Positions 1-6,866 of a stretch of 21,683 nucleotides of DNA are shown here, one piece after another. Position 1 is the stretch's first letter. Each line of letters opens with the position of its first letter. The notes beneath the pieces were generated by a model. That model had not been told where the DNA came from, made no database searches, and worked only from the letters and a program-made list of their open reading frames with translations. The position numbers were made by a program, and so were the translations under genes. Origin of the DNA: Acetobacteraceae bacterium (GTDB lineage: Bacteria; Pseudomonadota; Alphaproteobacteria; Acetobacterales; Acetobacteraceae); assembly GCA_003506895.1 (NCBI GenBank), contig DNXO01000028.1, positions 9,091-30,773 of the forward strand, in the 5' to 3' direction.

Positions 1-1665
1 CGGGTTGGTCTGATCCATGAACTGGCTGAGCTGCGACGACCCAAAGAACTCCCGCACGGCCGCAGCGGCGGGTTTGGCGTTGATCAGGTCGTGCGGCATC
101 ACGGTGTCGATATCGACTGACCCCATGCGCTCCCGAATCGCGCGTTCCATCCGCAGCAAACCGATGCGGTACTGGTTTTCCATCAGCTCGCCAACCGAAC
201 GCACGCGGCGGTTGCCGAGGTTGTCGATGTCGTCGATCTGGCCACGGCCATCTTTCAAGTCGCACAGCGTCTTGACGGTCTTCAGCAGATCGTCCTTCCG
301 CAGCACGCGCATCGTATCCGGCGCGTCCTCGATGCTAAGGCGCATATTCATCTTTACCCGGCCGACGGCGGACAGGTCATATCGGTCGCCGTCAAAGAAC
401 AGGCCGCGGAACAGCGCCTCAGCCGTTTCCGGGGTCGGTGGTTCCCCCGGGCGCATGACGCGATAGATGTCGATCAGGGCGTCGTCGCGGTTGGTGTTCT
501 TGTCCACGGCGAGCGTGTTGCGTATCCACGGGCCGTTCGATTGATCGACCGCCAAGGTCGGCAGGCTGGTAATGCCGGCCTCCTCCAGGGCAACGAGGCG
601 GGATTCGACCAGTTCCTCGCCGGCTTCGGCGAAGATTTCACCAGTTTCGGCGTTAACCAAATCTTCCGCCATGTAGCGGCCAAGCAAGTCCGCGCGGCCG
701 ACAAGGACTTCCTTGGTGCTTTCGGCGATGCGGCGAGCCTGACGGGCGGTCAACTTCGCCTCGGCCTCGGCCACAACCTCGCCGGTGGCGGCGTCGACCA
801 GCGGCTCCAGCAGCTTCACGCCGCGGAATGCCTCGGGATCGAACGGCCGCGCCCAGCCCTTCGGCGTGTGATCAAATACGACCTTGGTATAGAAATGGCC
901 CAGGATTTCTTCCTGATCCATGCCGCGGATTTCCATCGGGTCGAGAACCTCGCCCTTGGCCTCCCGCGCCGCTCGGAGCTGTTCCGTCCCGTTGCTTTCC
1001 AGCGCATAGAGCAACGTCGTCACCGGAAGCTTCCGCTTCCGGTCGATGCGGACGTACACGAGATCCTTGCTGTCGAACTCAAAGTCCAGCCAAGAGCCCC
1101 GATACGGGATGACCCGAGCCGCGAACAGGTATTTTCCGGACGAGTGGGTCTTACCCTTGTCGTGGTCGAAGAACACGCCCGGGGACCGGTGCATCTGCGA
1201 CACGATCACACGTTCGGTGCCATTGATGATGAACGTGCCATTATCGGTCATCAGCGGCATGTCGCCCATATAAACGGGCTGTTCCTTGATGTCGCGGATG
1301 GAACGGGCGCCGGTGTCCTCGTCCACATCCCATACAATCAGACGGAGGATCACCTTCAACGGCGCGGCGAACGTCATGCCACGCTGGATGCATTCCTCGA
1401 CGTCGTACTTTGGCTCTTCCAGCTCGTAATAGACGAACTCAAGCCGCCCGCGGCCCGCGAAATCGTCGATCGGAAACACGGATTTGAACACTTCCTGCAA
1501 CCCGGACTGGGTCCGGTTGTCAGGACGCACGTTCATTTGCAGGAACGCCTCATAGCTTGAGCGTTGTACATCGATCAGGTTAGGCATTGGAGCCACTTCG
1601 GGTATCCGGCCGAAGCTCTTGCGGATGCGCTTACGCCCAGTAAAGGACCGTGTGATCGCGTTCAT
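1..1665 (-). CDS. rpoB: RNA polymerase beta subunit RpoB, N-terminal part (3' end outside window)
   Basis: This is the N-terminal 555 residues of the RNA polymerase beta subunit; the rest lies beyond the left edge. The minus-strand frame starts at ATG (1663-1665) with an AAGGTGG ribosome-binding site upstream and stays open to base 1. Recognisable blocks include NAITRSFTGRKRIRKSFG at the N-terminus, DIKEQPVYMGDMPLMTDNGT and VSQMHRSPGVFFDHDKGKT in the protrusion/lobe region, and FFGSSQLSQFMDQ at the window edge. The last is rifampicin-resistance cluster I. The residues visible there (S, Q, D at the usual positions) are wild type for rifampicin sensitivity; the His and later Ser positions are cut off. 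It is the last gene seen of the rplKAJL-rpoB block, and rpoC is expected further left. The long plus-strand open frames opposite are shadows. Confidence 0.98.
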   Translation of the reverse strand, partial: MNAITRSFTGRKRIRKSFGRIPEVAPMPNLIDVQRSSYEAFLQMNVRPDNRTQSGLQEVFKSVFPIDDFAGRGRLEFVYYELEEPKYDVEECIQRGMTFAAPLKVILRLIVWDVDEDTGARSIRDIKEQPVYMGDMPLMTDNGTFIINGTERVIVSQMHRSPGVFFDHDKGKTHSSGKYLFAARVIPYRGSWLDFEFDSKDLVYVRIDRKRKLPVTTLLYALESNGTEQLRAAREAKGEVLDPMEIRGMDQEEILGHFYTKVVFDHTPKGWARPFDPEAFRGVKLLEPLVDAATGEVVAEAEAKLTARQARRIAESTKEVLVGRADLLGRYMAEDLVNAETGEIFAEAGEELVESRLVALEEAGITSLPTLAVDQSNGPWIRNTLAVDKNTNRDDALIDIYRVMRPGEPPTPETAEALFRGLFFDGDRYDLSAVGRVKMNMRLSIEDAPDTMRVLRKDDLLKTVKTLCDLKDGRGQIDDIDNLGNRRVRSVGELMENQYRIGLLRMERAIRERMGSVDIDTVMPHDLINAKPAAAAVREFFGSSQLSQFMDQTNP

Positions 1666-1751
1666 CGATGACCCACCTTACCGTTAACCTGACTTGCCAT
1701 GCCGCCGGTCAAACCGAAGCGCATGGAGAAACTTTCCGCCGAAACAGGAAT

Positions 1752-1819
1752 GCGGGCGGAAATCTGCTGATTTCCACCCGCCCCTGAACCAAAAGCCACG
1801 GCGTCTCGGCGGAGACGCC
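1752..1819 (-). terminator. rplL-rpoB intergenic hairpins, putative attenuator/processing site
   Basis: Two stem-loops lie in the 184-bp gap between rplL and rpoB. The first met by transcription is at 1800-1819: an 8-bp perfect stem (GGCGTCTC/GAGACGCC) with a 4-base loop. Downstream on the minus strand it is followed by GTGGCTTTT, so it resembles a weak intrinsic terminator. The second is at 1752-1781: GCGGG, one mismatch, then GGAAATC paired with GATTTCC, closed by a 4-base loop. In E. coli this gap holds a partial terminator and an RNase III site that lower rpoBC relative to L7/L12. The same role here is an inference from position and structure. Confidence 0.5.
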
Positions 1820-1849
1820 AGGCCGAAGCAAAACGTGCGAGGGGAAGCG

Positions 1850-2224
1850 TTACTTCACCTCCACCTTGGCACCAGCGTCTTCGAGCATTTTCTTGATCTT
1901 GGCCACTTCGTCCTTGCTCACGCCTTCCTTGACGGGCTTCGGCGCGCCTTCGACCAAGTCCTTGGCTTCCTTTAGGCCCAGGCCGGTGATGGTGCGGACT
2001 TCCTTAATGACGTTGATCTTCTTGTCGCCGGCGCTCGCCAGGATGACGGTGAATTCCGTCTGCTCTTCCACCGGGGCAGCAGCAGCGGCAACCGGGGCGG
2101 CAGCGGCGGCAACCGGAGCGGCAGCGGACACGCCCCACTTCTCTTCGAGCAGCTTGGACAGTTCGGCGGCTTCGAGAACCGTCAGCTTCGACAGCTCTTC
2201 AACCAGATTGTTCAGATCGGCCAT
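1850..2224 (-). CDS. rplL: Ribosomal protein bL12 (L7/L12)
   Basis: This is the 124-residue stalk protein of the large ribosomal subunit, which recruits translation factor GTPases and binds as dimers to L10. The N-terminal dimerisation domain (about residues 1-33, MADLNNLVEELSKLTVLEAA) is followed by an Ala/Pro-rich hinge built of repeated AAPVAA units (about 34-52). The C-terminal factor-binding domain follows (EFTVILASAGDKKINVIKEVR, then GLGLKEAKDLVEGAPKPVKEG). Length is normal for the family. The ATG start has AGGAA eight bases upstream. It lies 87 bp downstream of rplJ in the same transcript and 184 bp upstream of rpoB. Confidence 0.99.
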   Translation of the reverse strand: MADLNNLVEELSKLTVLEAAELSKLLEEKWGVSAAAPVAAAAAPVAAAAAPVEEQTEFTVILASAGDKKINVIKEVRTITGLGLKEAKDLVEGAPKPVKEGVSKDEVAKIKKMLEDAGAKVEVK

Positions 2225-2311
2225 GTCGTGTGTTCCTACTATTTAGACTTTGGTTGGTTCCATGCAAGCCGTCTCTGACAGCTTGCGGTCAGGTATGCGT
2301 CGCGGGCGGTA

Positions 2312-2842
2312 CTAAGCCGCCTCGGCTTCGACCTCATCCTTCTTGGCGTAGGCCCCGAAGACCCGAGCAAGCTGCCCAGCAGGCGCCTGGAGGACACCGG
2401 CGATACGAGTGGCCGGTGTGGAAATCATCCCCACCAGACGCGCACGCAGCTCATCCAGGCTCGGCAGCTCGGCAAGCGCCTTGATCCCATCTGCATTCAG
2501 CATCTGCGATCCAAGCGATCCACCGACCAGCACGAACTTCTCGTTGGTCTTGGCGAACTCGACAGCCGTCTTGGCCACCGCAACAGGGTCGGTCGCGTAA
2601 GCGAGTGCGATCGGTCCTGTCAGCATGGACTTGATGCCGCCGAACGGGGTCCCATCCAGAGCGAGATTGGTCAGCCGGTTCTTCGCGACTTTATAAGTTG
2701 CCCCCGCAGCTCCCATCTTGCGCCGAAGGTCGGTCACCTCGGCAACCGTCAGACCCGCATTGCGGGTCACGACGACCATCGATGTGGCGGCCAGCGCCTG
2801 ATTAAGCTCGGTGACGAACTCGCGCTTCTCCGTACGATCCAC
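2312..2842 (-). CDS. rplJ: Ribosomal protein uL10
   Basis: This is the 176-residue base of the ribosomal stalk; it binds 23S rRNA and anchors L7/L12 dimers through its C-terminal helix. The start is GTG (2840-2842) with GGAG upstream, giving MDRTEKREFVTELNQALA. The N-terminal RNA-binding domain shows VVVTRNAGLTVAEVTDLRRKMGAAGATYKVAKNRL-type residues, including the conserved KNRL and the LTGPIALAYA block. The C-terminal part (residues 150-176) is Ala/Gln-rich and ends in a charged tail. In the family, L10 with L12 represses its own mRNA through a leader structure; the long gap upstream (2843-3137) is the place for it. Confidence 0.98.
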   Translation of the reverse strand: MDRTEKREFVTELNQALAATSMVVVTRNAGLTVAEVTDLRRKMGAAGATYKVAKNRLTNLALDGTPFGGIKSMLTGPIALAYATDPVAVAKTAVEFAKTNEKFVLVGGSLGSQMLNADGIKALAELPSLDELRARLVGMISTPATRIAGVLQAPAGQLARVFGAYAKKDEVEAEAA

Positions 2843-3137
2843 GTTTCGTCTCCGTTCGACCAGCCATCCCGCACATCGCGGAAGGGCAGGTCAGGTTACC
2901 CAAAGAGTGTCCGGGTTAGGCCGAACACTCGGTTCGCCTGTCCGTTGGAACCACCAAAGCCCGTAAAGAGCATTGGCATCCCCATCTCCCGCGCGCGAAC
3001 CTGAGGGTTCATTAAATTCTGCCCGGCATGCCGGGACAAAAGACGAACGGTCTTGGACAGGATCGGGAGGACCGAACCCCTGGGTAAACCCAAGGGAATG
3101 AACCTTCCCTGCCCACCAGCTCCGAAAAGCCGGTGTA
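2843..3137 (-). promoter_or_regulatory. rplJ 5' leader, candidate L10 autoregulatory RNA
   Basis: There are 295 bp between rplA and rplJ with no convincing gene. On the minus strand a 14-bp perfect palindrome (CCCGGCATGCCGGG, 3022-3035) is followed by a hairpin at 2905-2930. That hairpin pairs GAGTGTCCGG with CCGAACACTC (one C-A mismatch, 6-base loop) and is followed on the transcribed strand by TTTGGG. Leaders of this length and position bind L10-L12 in many bacteria and regulate rplJL. The assignment rests on position and visible pairing, not on a covariance match. An internal promoter could also lie here but none is clear. Confidence 0.5.
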
Positions 3138-3830
3138 TTACGCGGTCAGCGAACTCACATCGACCCGAACGCCGGGCCCCATGGTGGAGCTGACCGAAAC
3201 TTTCTGGACATACGTGCCCTTGGCGCCAGTCGGCTTCGCCTTTACGATCGCGTCGGCCAGGGCCTTGGCGTTCTCCAAAAGCTTGTCGGCGTCAAACGAC
3301 ACCTTGCCGATGCCGGCATGAATGATGCCGGCCTTCTCGGCGCGGAATTCAACCTGACCGCCCTTGGCCGCCGTGACGGCGCCCTTGACGTCCATCGTCA
3401 CGGTACCCAGACGCGGGTTAGGCATCAGGCCGCGCGGACCCAGGATCTTACCCAGGCGGCCGACGATGCCCATCATGTCGGGTGTCGCGATGCAGCGGTC
3501 GAAATTGATTTCGCCGGCCTGCACCTTTTCCATCAGGTCTTCGGCGCCAACGACGTCGGCTCCCGCCGCTAAAGCCTCATCGGCCTTCGCTCCGCGCGCG
3601 AACACCCCAACGCGGACTGTCTTACCCGTGCCATTCGGCAGGCTGGTCAGGCCACGGACCATCTGATCGGCGTGTCGGGGGTCGATGCCAAGATTCATCG
3701 ACATCTCGATCGTTTCGTCGAACTTCGCCTTGGAAATCGACTTGATCAGCGCGATCGCGTCGGCGAGCGGATATGCCTTGCTGCTGTCAACGGCCTTCTG
3801 GGCGGCGACGAGGCGCTTGTTCTTGGCCAT
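3138..3830 (-). CDS. rplA: Ribosomal protein uL1
   Basis: This is the 230-residue protein of the mobile L1 stalk on 23S rRNA, involved in E-site tRNA release. In many bacteria it also represses the rplKA transcript. The sequence MAKNKRLVAAQKAVDSSKAYPL is followed by the domain I block FDETIEMSMNLGIDPRHADQ. Domain II carries DMMGIVGRLGKILGPRGLMP, and the C-terminal return to domain I has KPTGAKGTYVQKVSVSSTMGPG. Length is typical. It starts 3 bp after the rplK stop codon, with GGAGGG supplied by the end of rplK, so the two are translationally close-coupled. Confidence 0.99.
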   Translation of the reverse strand: MAKNKRLVAAQKAVDSSKAYPLADAIALIKSISKAKFDETIEMSMNLGIDPRHADQMVRGLTSLPNGTGKTVRVGVFARGAKADEALAAGADVVGAEDLMEKVQAGEINFDRCIATPDMMGIVGRLGKILGPRGLMPNPRLGTVTMDVKGAVTAAKGGQVEFRAEKAGIIHAGIGKVSFDADKLLENAKALADAIVKAKPTGAKGTYVQKVSVSSTMGPGVRVDVSSLTA

Positions 3831-3833
3831 GGA

Positions 3834-4268
3834 TCAGCCCTCCACCACGGTAAGGCCCATCGAACGGGCAGAGCCGGTCAGCATGCTAACCGCGCCATCG
3901 ATGTCGTTGGCGTTCAGGTCCTTCATCTTGATCGCGGCGATTTCACGAAGCTGCGTGGTCGTCACCCGTCCGACCGAGGCGCCCTTGCCCACGGTCGGGC
4001 TACCCTTGGTGATGCCGGCCGCCTTCTTAAGAAAGTAGGTGTTCGGCGGGGTCTTGGTGACGAACGTGAAGCTACGATCGGCATAAGCGGTGATAACCAC
4101 GGGGATCGGCATCCCGGGTTCCATCTGCTGCGTGAAGGCATTGAATTCCTTGACGAATGCCATAATGTTTAGTCCACGTTGGCCAAGCGCCGGGCCGACG
4201 GGCGGGGACGGGTTCGCTTTGCCCGCCGGAATTTGCAGCTTGATGTAGCCGACGATCTTCTTCGCCAT
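3834..4268 (-). CDS. rplK: Ribosomal protein uL11
   Basis: This is a 144-residue GTPase-centre ribosomal protein that binds the 23S rRNA thiostrepton loop. The true start is the ATG at 4266-4268 (MAKKIVGYIKLQIPAGKA). The open frame continues upstream to 4817, but the extra sequence is unlike L11 and crosses a promoter. The proline-rich N-terminal motif ANPSPPVGPALGQRGLNIM is intact, as is the C-terminal RNA-binding region (PPNTYFLKKAAGI, GRVTTTQLREIAAIKMKDLNA). It is the first gene of the minus-strand operon. The usual upstream partners nusG and secE are not here; a divergent gene starts 237 bp away. Confidence 0.98.
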   Translation of the reverse strand: MAKKIVGYIKLQIPAGKANPSPPVGPALGQRGLNIMAFVKEFNAFTQQMEPGMPIPVVITAYADRSFTFVTKTPPNTYFLKKAAGITKGSPTVGKGASVGRVTTTQLREIAAIKMKDLNANDIDGAVSMLTGSARSMGLTVVEG

Positions 4269-4277
4269 GTAATCCCT

Positions 4278-4340
4278 GGTCCTTATCCACGGGACCGCGG
4301 TGCAAACGACCAAGACCGCCACGGGGCGGCCAACGGTCTT
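4278..4340 (-). promoter_or_regulatory. rplK leader hairpins, candidate L1 autoregulatory site
   Basis: The leader of about 85 nt before rplK can form two stems. One is at 4312-4340, with AAGACCG paired to CGGTCTT around a GC-rich loop. The other is at 4278-4296, with GGTCC paired to GGACC around a 9-base loop, and it ends only nine bases before the start codon, where the ribosome-binding site lies. A stem at this place could mask translation initiation and is where L1 acts in E. coli. L1 binding here is an inference; no specific rRNA mimicry was demonstrated. Confidence 0.4.
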
Positions 4341-4360
4341 CCGCGTTCCAAAGAGGCGCG

Positions 4361-4389
4361 CATATAGGCGCGGGTCGGCGGCCTGTCCA
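4361..4389 (-). promoter_or_regulatory. Sigma70-type promoter of the rplK operon
   Basis: On the minus strand, TGGACA (4384-4389) and TATATG (4361-4366) are separated by exactly 17 bases. They match the housekeeping -35 and -10 boxes well and would give a start site near 4354, about 85 nt before rplK. It is the best promoter-like match I found in the rplK upstream region. Confidence 0.65.
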
Positions 4390-4449
4390 GCGGAAACTGC
4401 AAGGCGGCTGCGGCTTACTAAAGTGTCATGCGTGTGTTGCATTGCAGGA

Positions 4450-4477
4450 TTGACGCGACCGCTGACCCGGTGACAAT
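4450..4477 (+). promoter_or_regulatory. Possible promoter of the 4506-6106 operon
   Basis: TTGACG (4450-4455) and GACAAT (4472-4477) are separated by 16 bases, about 30 bases upstream of the ATG at 4506. They diverge from the rplK promoter. The -35 is good and the -10 is weak, so the call is tentative. Confidence 0.35.
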
Positions 4478-4505
4478 AGCTTATACAAGCGAAAGGCCGG
4501 GTAAT

Positions 4506-4973
4506 ATGAAGCGTCTCTCGACCCGTGTTTTCCTGGGTAGCCTCGCGGGCGCACTCGCCATTCTGGTGTTCCACCAAACCACGCTCCAGATTTTTTTCTG
4601 GTTTGGTTGGACGTCGCAGGCAGCGTTCCGTATCGCACAGGTGCCGCCGTTCAACGCGCCTCTGGTTGTCAGTATTACCTTCTGGGGTGCGGTCTATGGG
4701 GCCATTTTGGGGCTGGCATTGCCGTGGGTCCGCGGGCCATTGTGGATGAAGGCCGCCGTGACTGGGCTGTGCGCAATGGCATTGGCTTGGTTCCTGTTCC
4801 TTCCGCTGATGGGTCATTCCGCTGCGTTCGGTTGGCAGGCTGCGCCGATGCTCCGCTCCTTCGTCGCATATCAGATGTGGGGAATTGGTGTCAGCCTATT
4901 ACTCCCGCTGTTGCATCCGCGCCGGATCGGGCGCCAGCAGACCCGCTGGGACGGAGAACGTCTTGCAGCGTAG
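4506..4973 (+). CDS. Small four-TM inner-membrane protein of unknown function
   Basis: This 155-residue protein is predicted integral to the membrane. Hydrophobic segments lie at about residues 7-34, 52-74, 80-103 and 116-137, and the tail from residue 138 is basic (PRRIGRQQTR). The start is the ATG at 4506, with AAAGG ten bases upstream, and a short basic N-terminus (MKRLSTR) precedes TM1. The frame is open from 4428, but that extension includes the promoter. Notable conserved-looking features are HQTTLQIFFWFGW in the first hairpin, a PPF motif before TM2 and FWGAVYG inside TM2. I do not recognise a named family. It is the first gene of a co-oriented set with a GDSL hydrolase and a DUF1330 protein, divergent from rplK. 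No function is proposed. Confidence 0.75.
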   Translation: MKRLSTRVFLGSLAGALAILVFHQTTLQIFFWFGWTSQAAFRIAQVPPFNAPLVVSITFWGAVYGAILGLALPWVRGPLWMKAAVTGLCAMALAWFLFLPLMGHSAAFGWQAAPMLRSFVAYQMWGIGVSLLLPLLHPRRIGRQQTRWDGERLAA

Positions 4974-5018
4974 GCCCTGATCGGGGTGTATTCCTCGCCT
5001 CGGCAAGGGATTATCCGC

Positions 5019-5789
5019 ATGCGGCGTCGTTTGGTTCTTTTTGGTCTGTTTCTGTCACTTCTGTCCCCGACATTGGGGGGCGCCCGCACCATCCTGGCCG
5101 CCACGCCGATCTCCCGGATGGAGCTCCCCTGGTGGCGTACGCGGCATGAGGCGAAACTCCGGGACCTGGCCGGATCGAAGCCGGAGCTGATCTTTCTGGG
5201 CGACTCGATTACCGAGAACTGGGAGCGTGCCGCCCCGCCGCAGTGGCTGGATTTTGCCCCGGTCTGGCATCGCTTCTACGGTGACCGTCATGCCGTGAAC
5301 CTGGGCTTCAAGGGCGACACAACCGCCAGCTTGCTCTGGCGCATCCGCAATGGCGAGGCGTCCGGAATCAGCCCGAAAGTCGCGGTCATCCTGATCGGCG
5401 CCAACAACCTCGGTCGGGTCCATTGGTCGGCTGAGGACACGGTTGCCGGCATCGACACCATCATCAGCGAACTGCACCGGCGCCTGCCCGACACCAAGGT
5501 CCTTTTGCTCGGGGTCCTCCCCTCGGAACGGTCCGTCTGGATCACCGAGACGACAGCTCAGATCAACGGCCGGCTTGCTGCTCGTTATAAAGGCGATCGT
5601 TCGGTTTCCTATCTGGATCTAACGCCGCAGTTCATGCGCGACGGCAAACTGAACCGAGATCTGTTCCTGGACCCCCAACTCACCCCTCCTGATCCGCCTC
5701 TGCACCCGTCGGCGCAAGGGCAAGCCCTGATGGCAAAGACCATGGAACCCGTTTTGGCGGCCATGCTTGGTGACCACCCCCACTCATAG
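5019..5789 (+). CDS. Exported SGNH/GDSL-family hydrolase (PAF acetylhydrolase-like esterase)
   Basis: This is a 256-residue serine esterase-fold protein, probably exported: MRRRLVLFGLFLSLLSPTLGG is a signal peptide with a basic start. I chose the ATG at 5019 because AAGGGA lies eight bases upstream and it places the signal peptide at the very N-terminus, although the frame opens at 4986. Block I is LIFLGDSITENW (nucleophile Ser63), block II NLGFKGDTT supplies the Gly, and block III LIGANN the Asn. The C-terminal block is LHPSAQG with His229. In most relatives the catalytic Asp sits three residues before His. Here the run reads D-P-P-L-H, so Asp225 is at minus four, in a short proline-rich insertion. 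The substrate is unknown. It starts 45 bp after the membrane protein gene and ends 11 bp before the DUF1330 gene. Confidence 0.85.
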   Translation: MRRRLVLFGLFLSLLSPTLGGARTILAATPISRMELPWWRTRHEAKLRDLAGSKPELIFLGDSITENWERAAPPQWLDFAPVWHRFYGDRHAVNLGFKGDTTASLLWRIRNGEASGISPKVAVILIGANNLGRVHWSAEDTVAGIDTIISELHRRLPDTKVLLLGVLPSERSVWITETTAQINGRLAARYKGDRSVSYLDLTPQFMRDGKLNRDLFLDPQLTPPDPPLHPSAQGQALMAKTMEPVLAAMLGDHPHS

Positions 5790-5800
5790 AGGAAACACGC

Positions 5801-6106
5801 ATGCCCAAGGCATACTGGGTTGCCCGCGTCGATGTACACGACCCCGAGGCCTATAAGGGCTACGTTGCCGCCAACGCCGCCGCCTTTGCCAAATATGGCG
5901 CGAAGTTCCTCGTTCGCGGCGGCCGGTTCGAGGCACCCGAAGGTAAGGCCCGATCCCGCAACGTGGTGATCGAGTTCAAGGACTACGACACCGCCGTCGC
6001 CTGCTACCATTCCCCAGAATACGCCGCCGCCAAGGCGCTGCGAGAGCCCGCCGCAGTTGGCGACGTACTGATCATCGAAGGCTACGAGGGACCCCAGCCC
6101 GGATAG
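5801..6106 (+). CDS. DUF1330 domain protein
   Basis: This 101-residue protein matches the DUF1330 family, a dimeric alpha/beta (ferredoxin-like) fold. It starts MPKAYWVARVDVHDPEAYKGY, has the strand motif KFLVRGGRFE, and ends with the family's characteristic pattern VVIEFKDYDTAVACYHSPEYAAAKALRE followed by a final beta strand (DVLIIEGYEG). It spans the entire family length. The biochemical role of DUF1330 is not established. AGAGGAAA lies just upstream of the ATG. The gene probably belongs to the 4506-6106 transcript and ends about 30 bp before the putative tetR operator. Confidence 0.88.
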   Translation: MPKAYWVARVDVHDPEAYKGYVAANAAAFAKYGAKFLVRGGRFEAPEGKARSRNVVIEFKDYDTAVACYHSPEYAAAKALREPAAVGDVLIIEGYEGPQPG

Positions 6107-6136
6107 CTGTCTGGCGCCGGGTCGATATGGGCCTTC

Positions 6137-6161
6137 ACTAACTGGTTCGAACATGTGTTAG
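6137..6161. promoter_or_regulatory. Putative TetR operator upstream of tetR
   Basis: ACTAACTGGTT (6137-6147) matches ACTAACCGGTT at 7815-7825 in 10 of 11 positions. Here it is part of an inverted repeat CTAAC (6138-6142)-N14-GTTAG (6157-6161) with the palindrome GTTCGAAC (6145-6152) inside. It lies 36-60 bases before the tetR GTG start, a good place for autoregulation. Binding is inferred. Confidence 0.5.
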
Positions 6162-6196
6162 CCTGCCGCGCGATACGCCAGCAGGAAACATCGCGC

Positions 6197-6850
6197 GTGC
6201 CCGAAACCAGAGAACCCCAAACTCGTAAGCCGGATGCCCAACGCTCCCGCGCAGACATTCTGGCTGTCGCACGGGCCGAGTTCGTGGAACACGGCCTGAG
6301 CGGCGCCCGGGTGGACGCGATCGCCGAAAAGACCGCCACGACCAAACGGATGATCTATTACTATTTCGGCAGCAAGGAGGGGCTCTATTCGGCCGTCCTG
6401 GAACAAGCCTACGCCGACATTCGCTCGACCGAGGCCACTCTAGAACTGCGGCAACTCGACCCGCTGGCTGCCCTGCGTCGACTGATCGAGTTCACCTTCG
6501 ACTACGAGGACTCGCACCCCGATTTCGTGCGGCTGATTGCTATCGAGAACATCCATCAAGCTGCCTACCTGACCAGGCTGACCACCATCCGGAACGTCAA
6601 CGCGGACGCCATCGCCTCGCTGGATGAGATTCTGTCACGCGGGCTCAGGGAGGGGGTGTTCGCTCGCGAATGCAGCGCCGTGGATATCCATCTGATGATT
6701 AGTGGGCTGTGTTTCTACCGAGTTTCGAATCGCCATACCTTCGGCGCGATATTCGGCTGCGACCTGTCGGTGACCGAGATGCGCAAAAGGCACAAGGCTA
6801 TGATCGTGGAGACAATCGTCGGGTATGTGAGATCCGGCCCGATGTCATAA
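6197..6850 (+). CDS. TetR/AcrR-family transcriptional regulator of the adjacent catabolic cluster
   Basis: This is a 217-residue one-component repressor. I prefer the GTG at 6197 (MPETREPQTRK) because AGGA lies ten bases upstream; the frame also opens at a GTG at 6155, which overlaps the putative operator. The N-terminal TetR DNA-binding domain is clear: SRADILAVARAEFVEHGLSG, then VDAIAEKTATTKRMIYYYFGSKEGLYSAV (helix-turn-helix ending in the YYYF..KE signature). The C-terminal half is the helical ligand-binding domain (DYEDSHPDFVRLIAIENIHQAAYL). It converges on the quinate/shikimate dehydrogenase gene with a 16-bp gap. Because its own upstream motif recurs in the aroE/pcaH divergent promoter, it likely controls the quinate/protocatechuate genes in response to a pathway compound. 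The ligand is not known. Confidence 0.9.
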   Translation: MPETREPQTRKPDAQRSRADILAVARAEFVEHGLSGARVDAIAEKTATTKRMIYYYFGSKEGLYSAVLEQAYADIRSTEATLELRQLDPLAALRRLIEFTFDYEDSHPDFVRLIAIENIHQAAYLTRLTTIRNVNADAIASLDEILSRGLREGVFARECSAVDIHLMISGLCFYRVSNRHTFGAIFGCDLSVTEMRKRHKAMIVETIVGYVRSGPMS

Positions 6851-6866
6851 TGGTCCCCGGCCGGGC

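Noticed and set aside
541..1560. Long plus-strand open frame of 339 codons opposite rpoB
   Set aside because: It is fully antisense to a clearly recognisable RpoB reading frame, has no family resemblance, and reflects GC-rich codon structure.
2896..3093. 65-codon minus-strand open frame in the rplJ leader
   Set aside because: It overlaps the leader hairpin and palindrome and matches no small protein that I know; it is more likely structured leader RNA.
4269..4817. N-terminal extension of rplK (open frame to 4817)
   Set aside because: The extension is unlike L11, overlaps the divergent membrane-protein gene and contains the rplK promoter. The family start MAKKIVGYIKLQ is at 4268.
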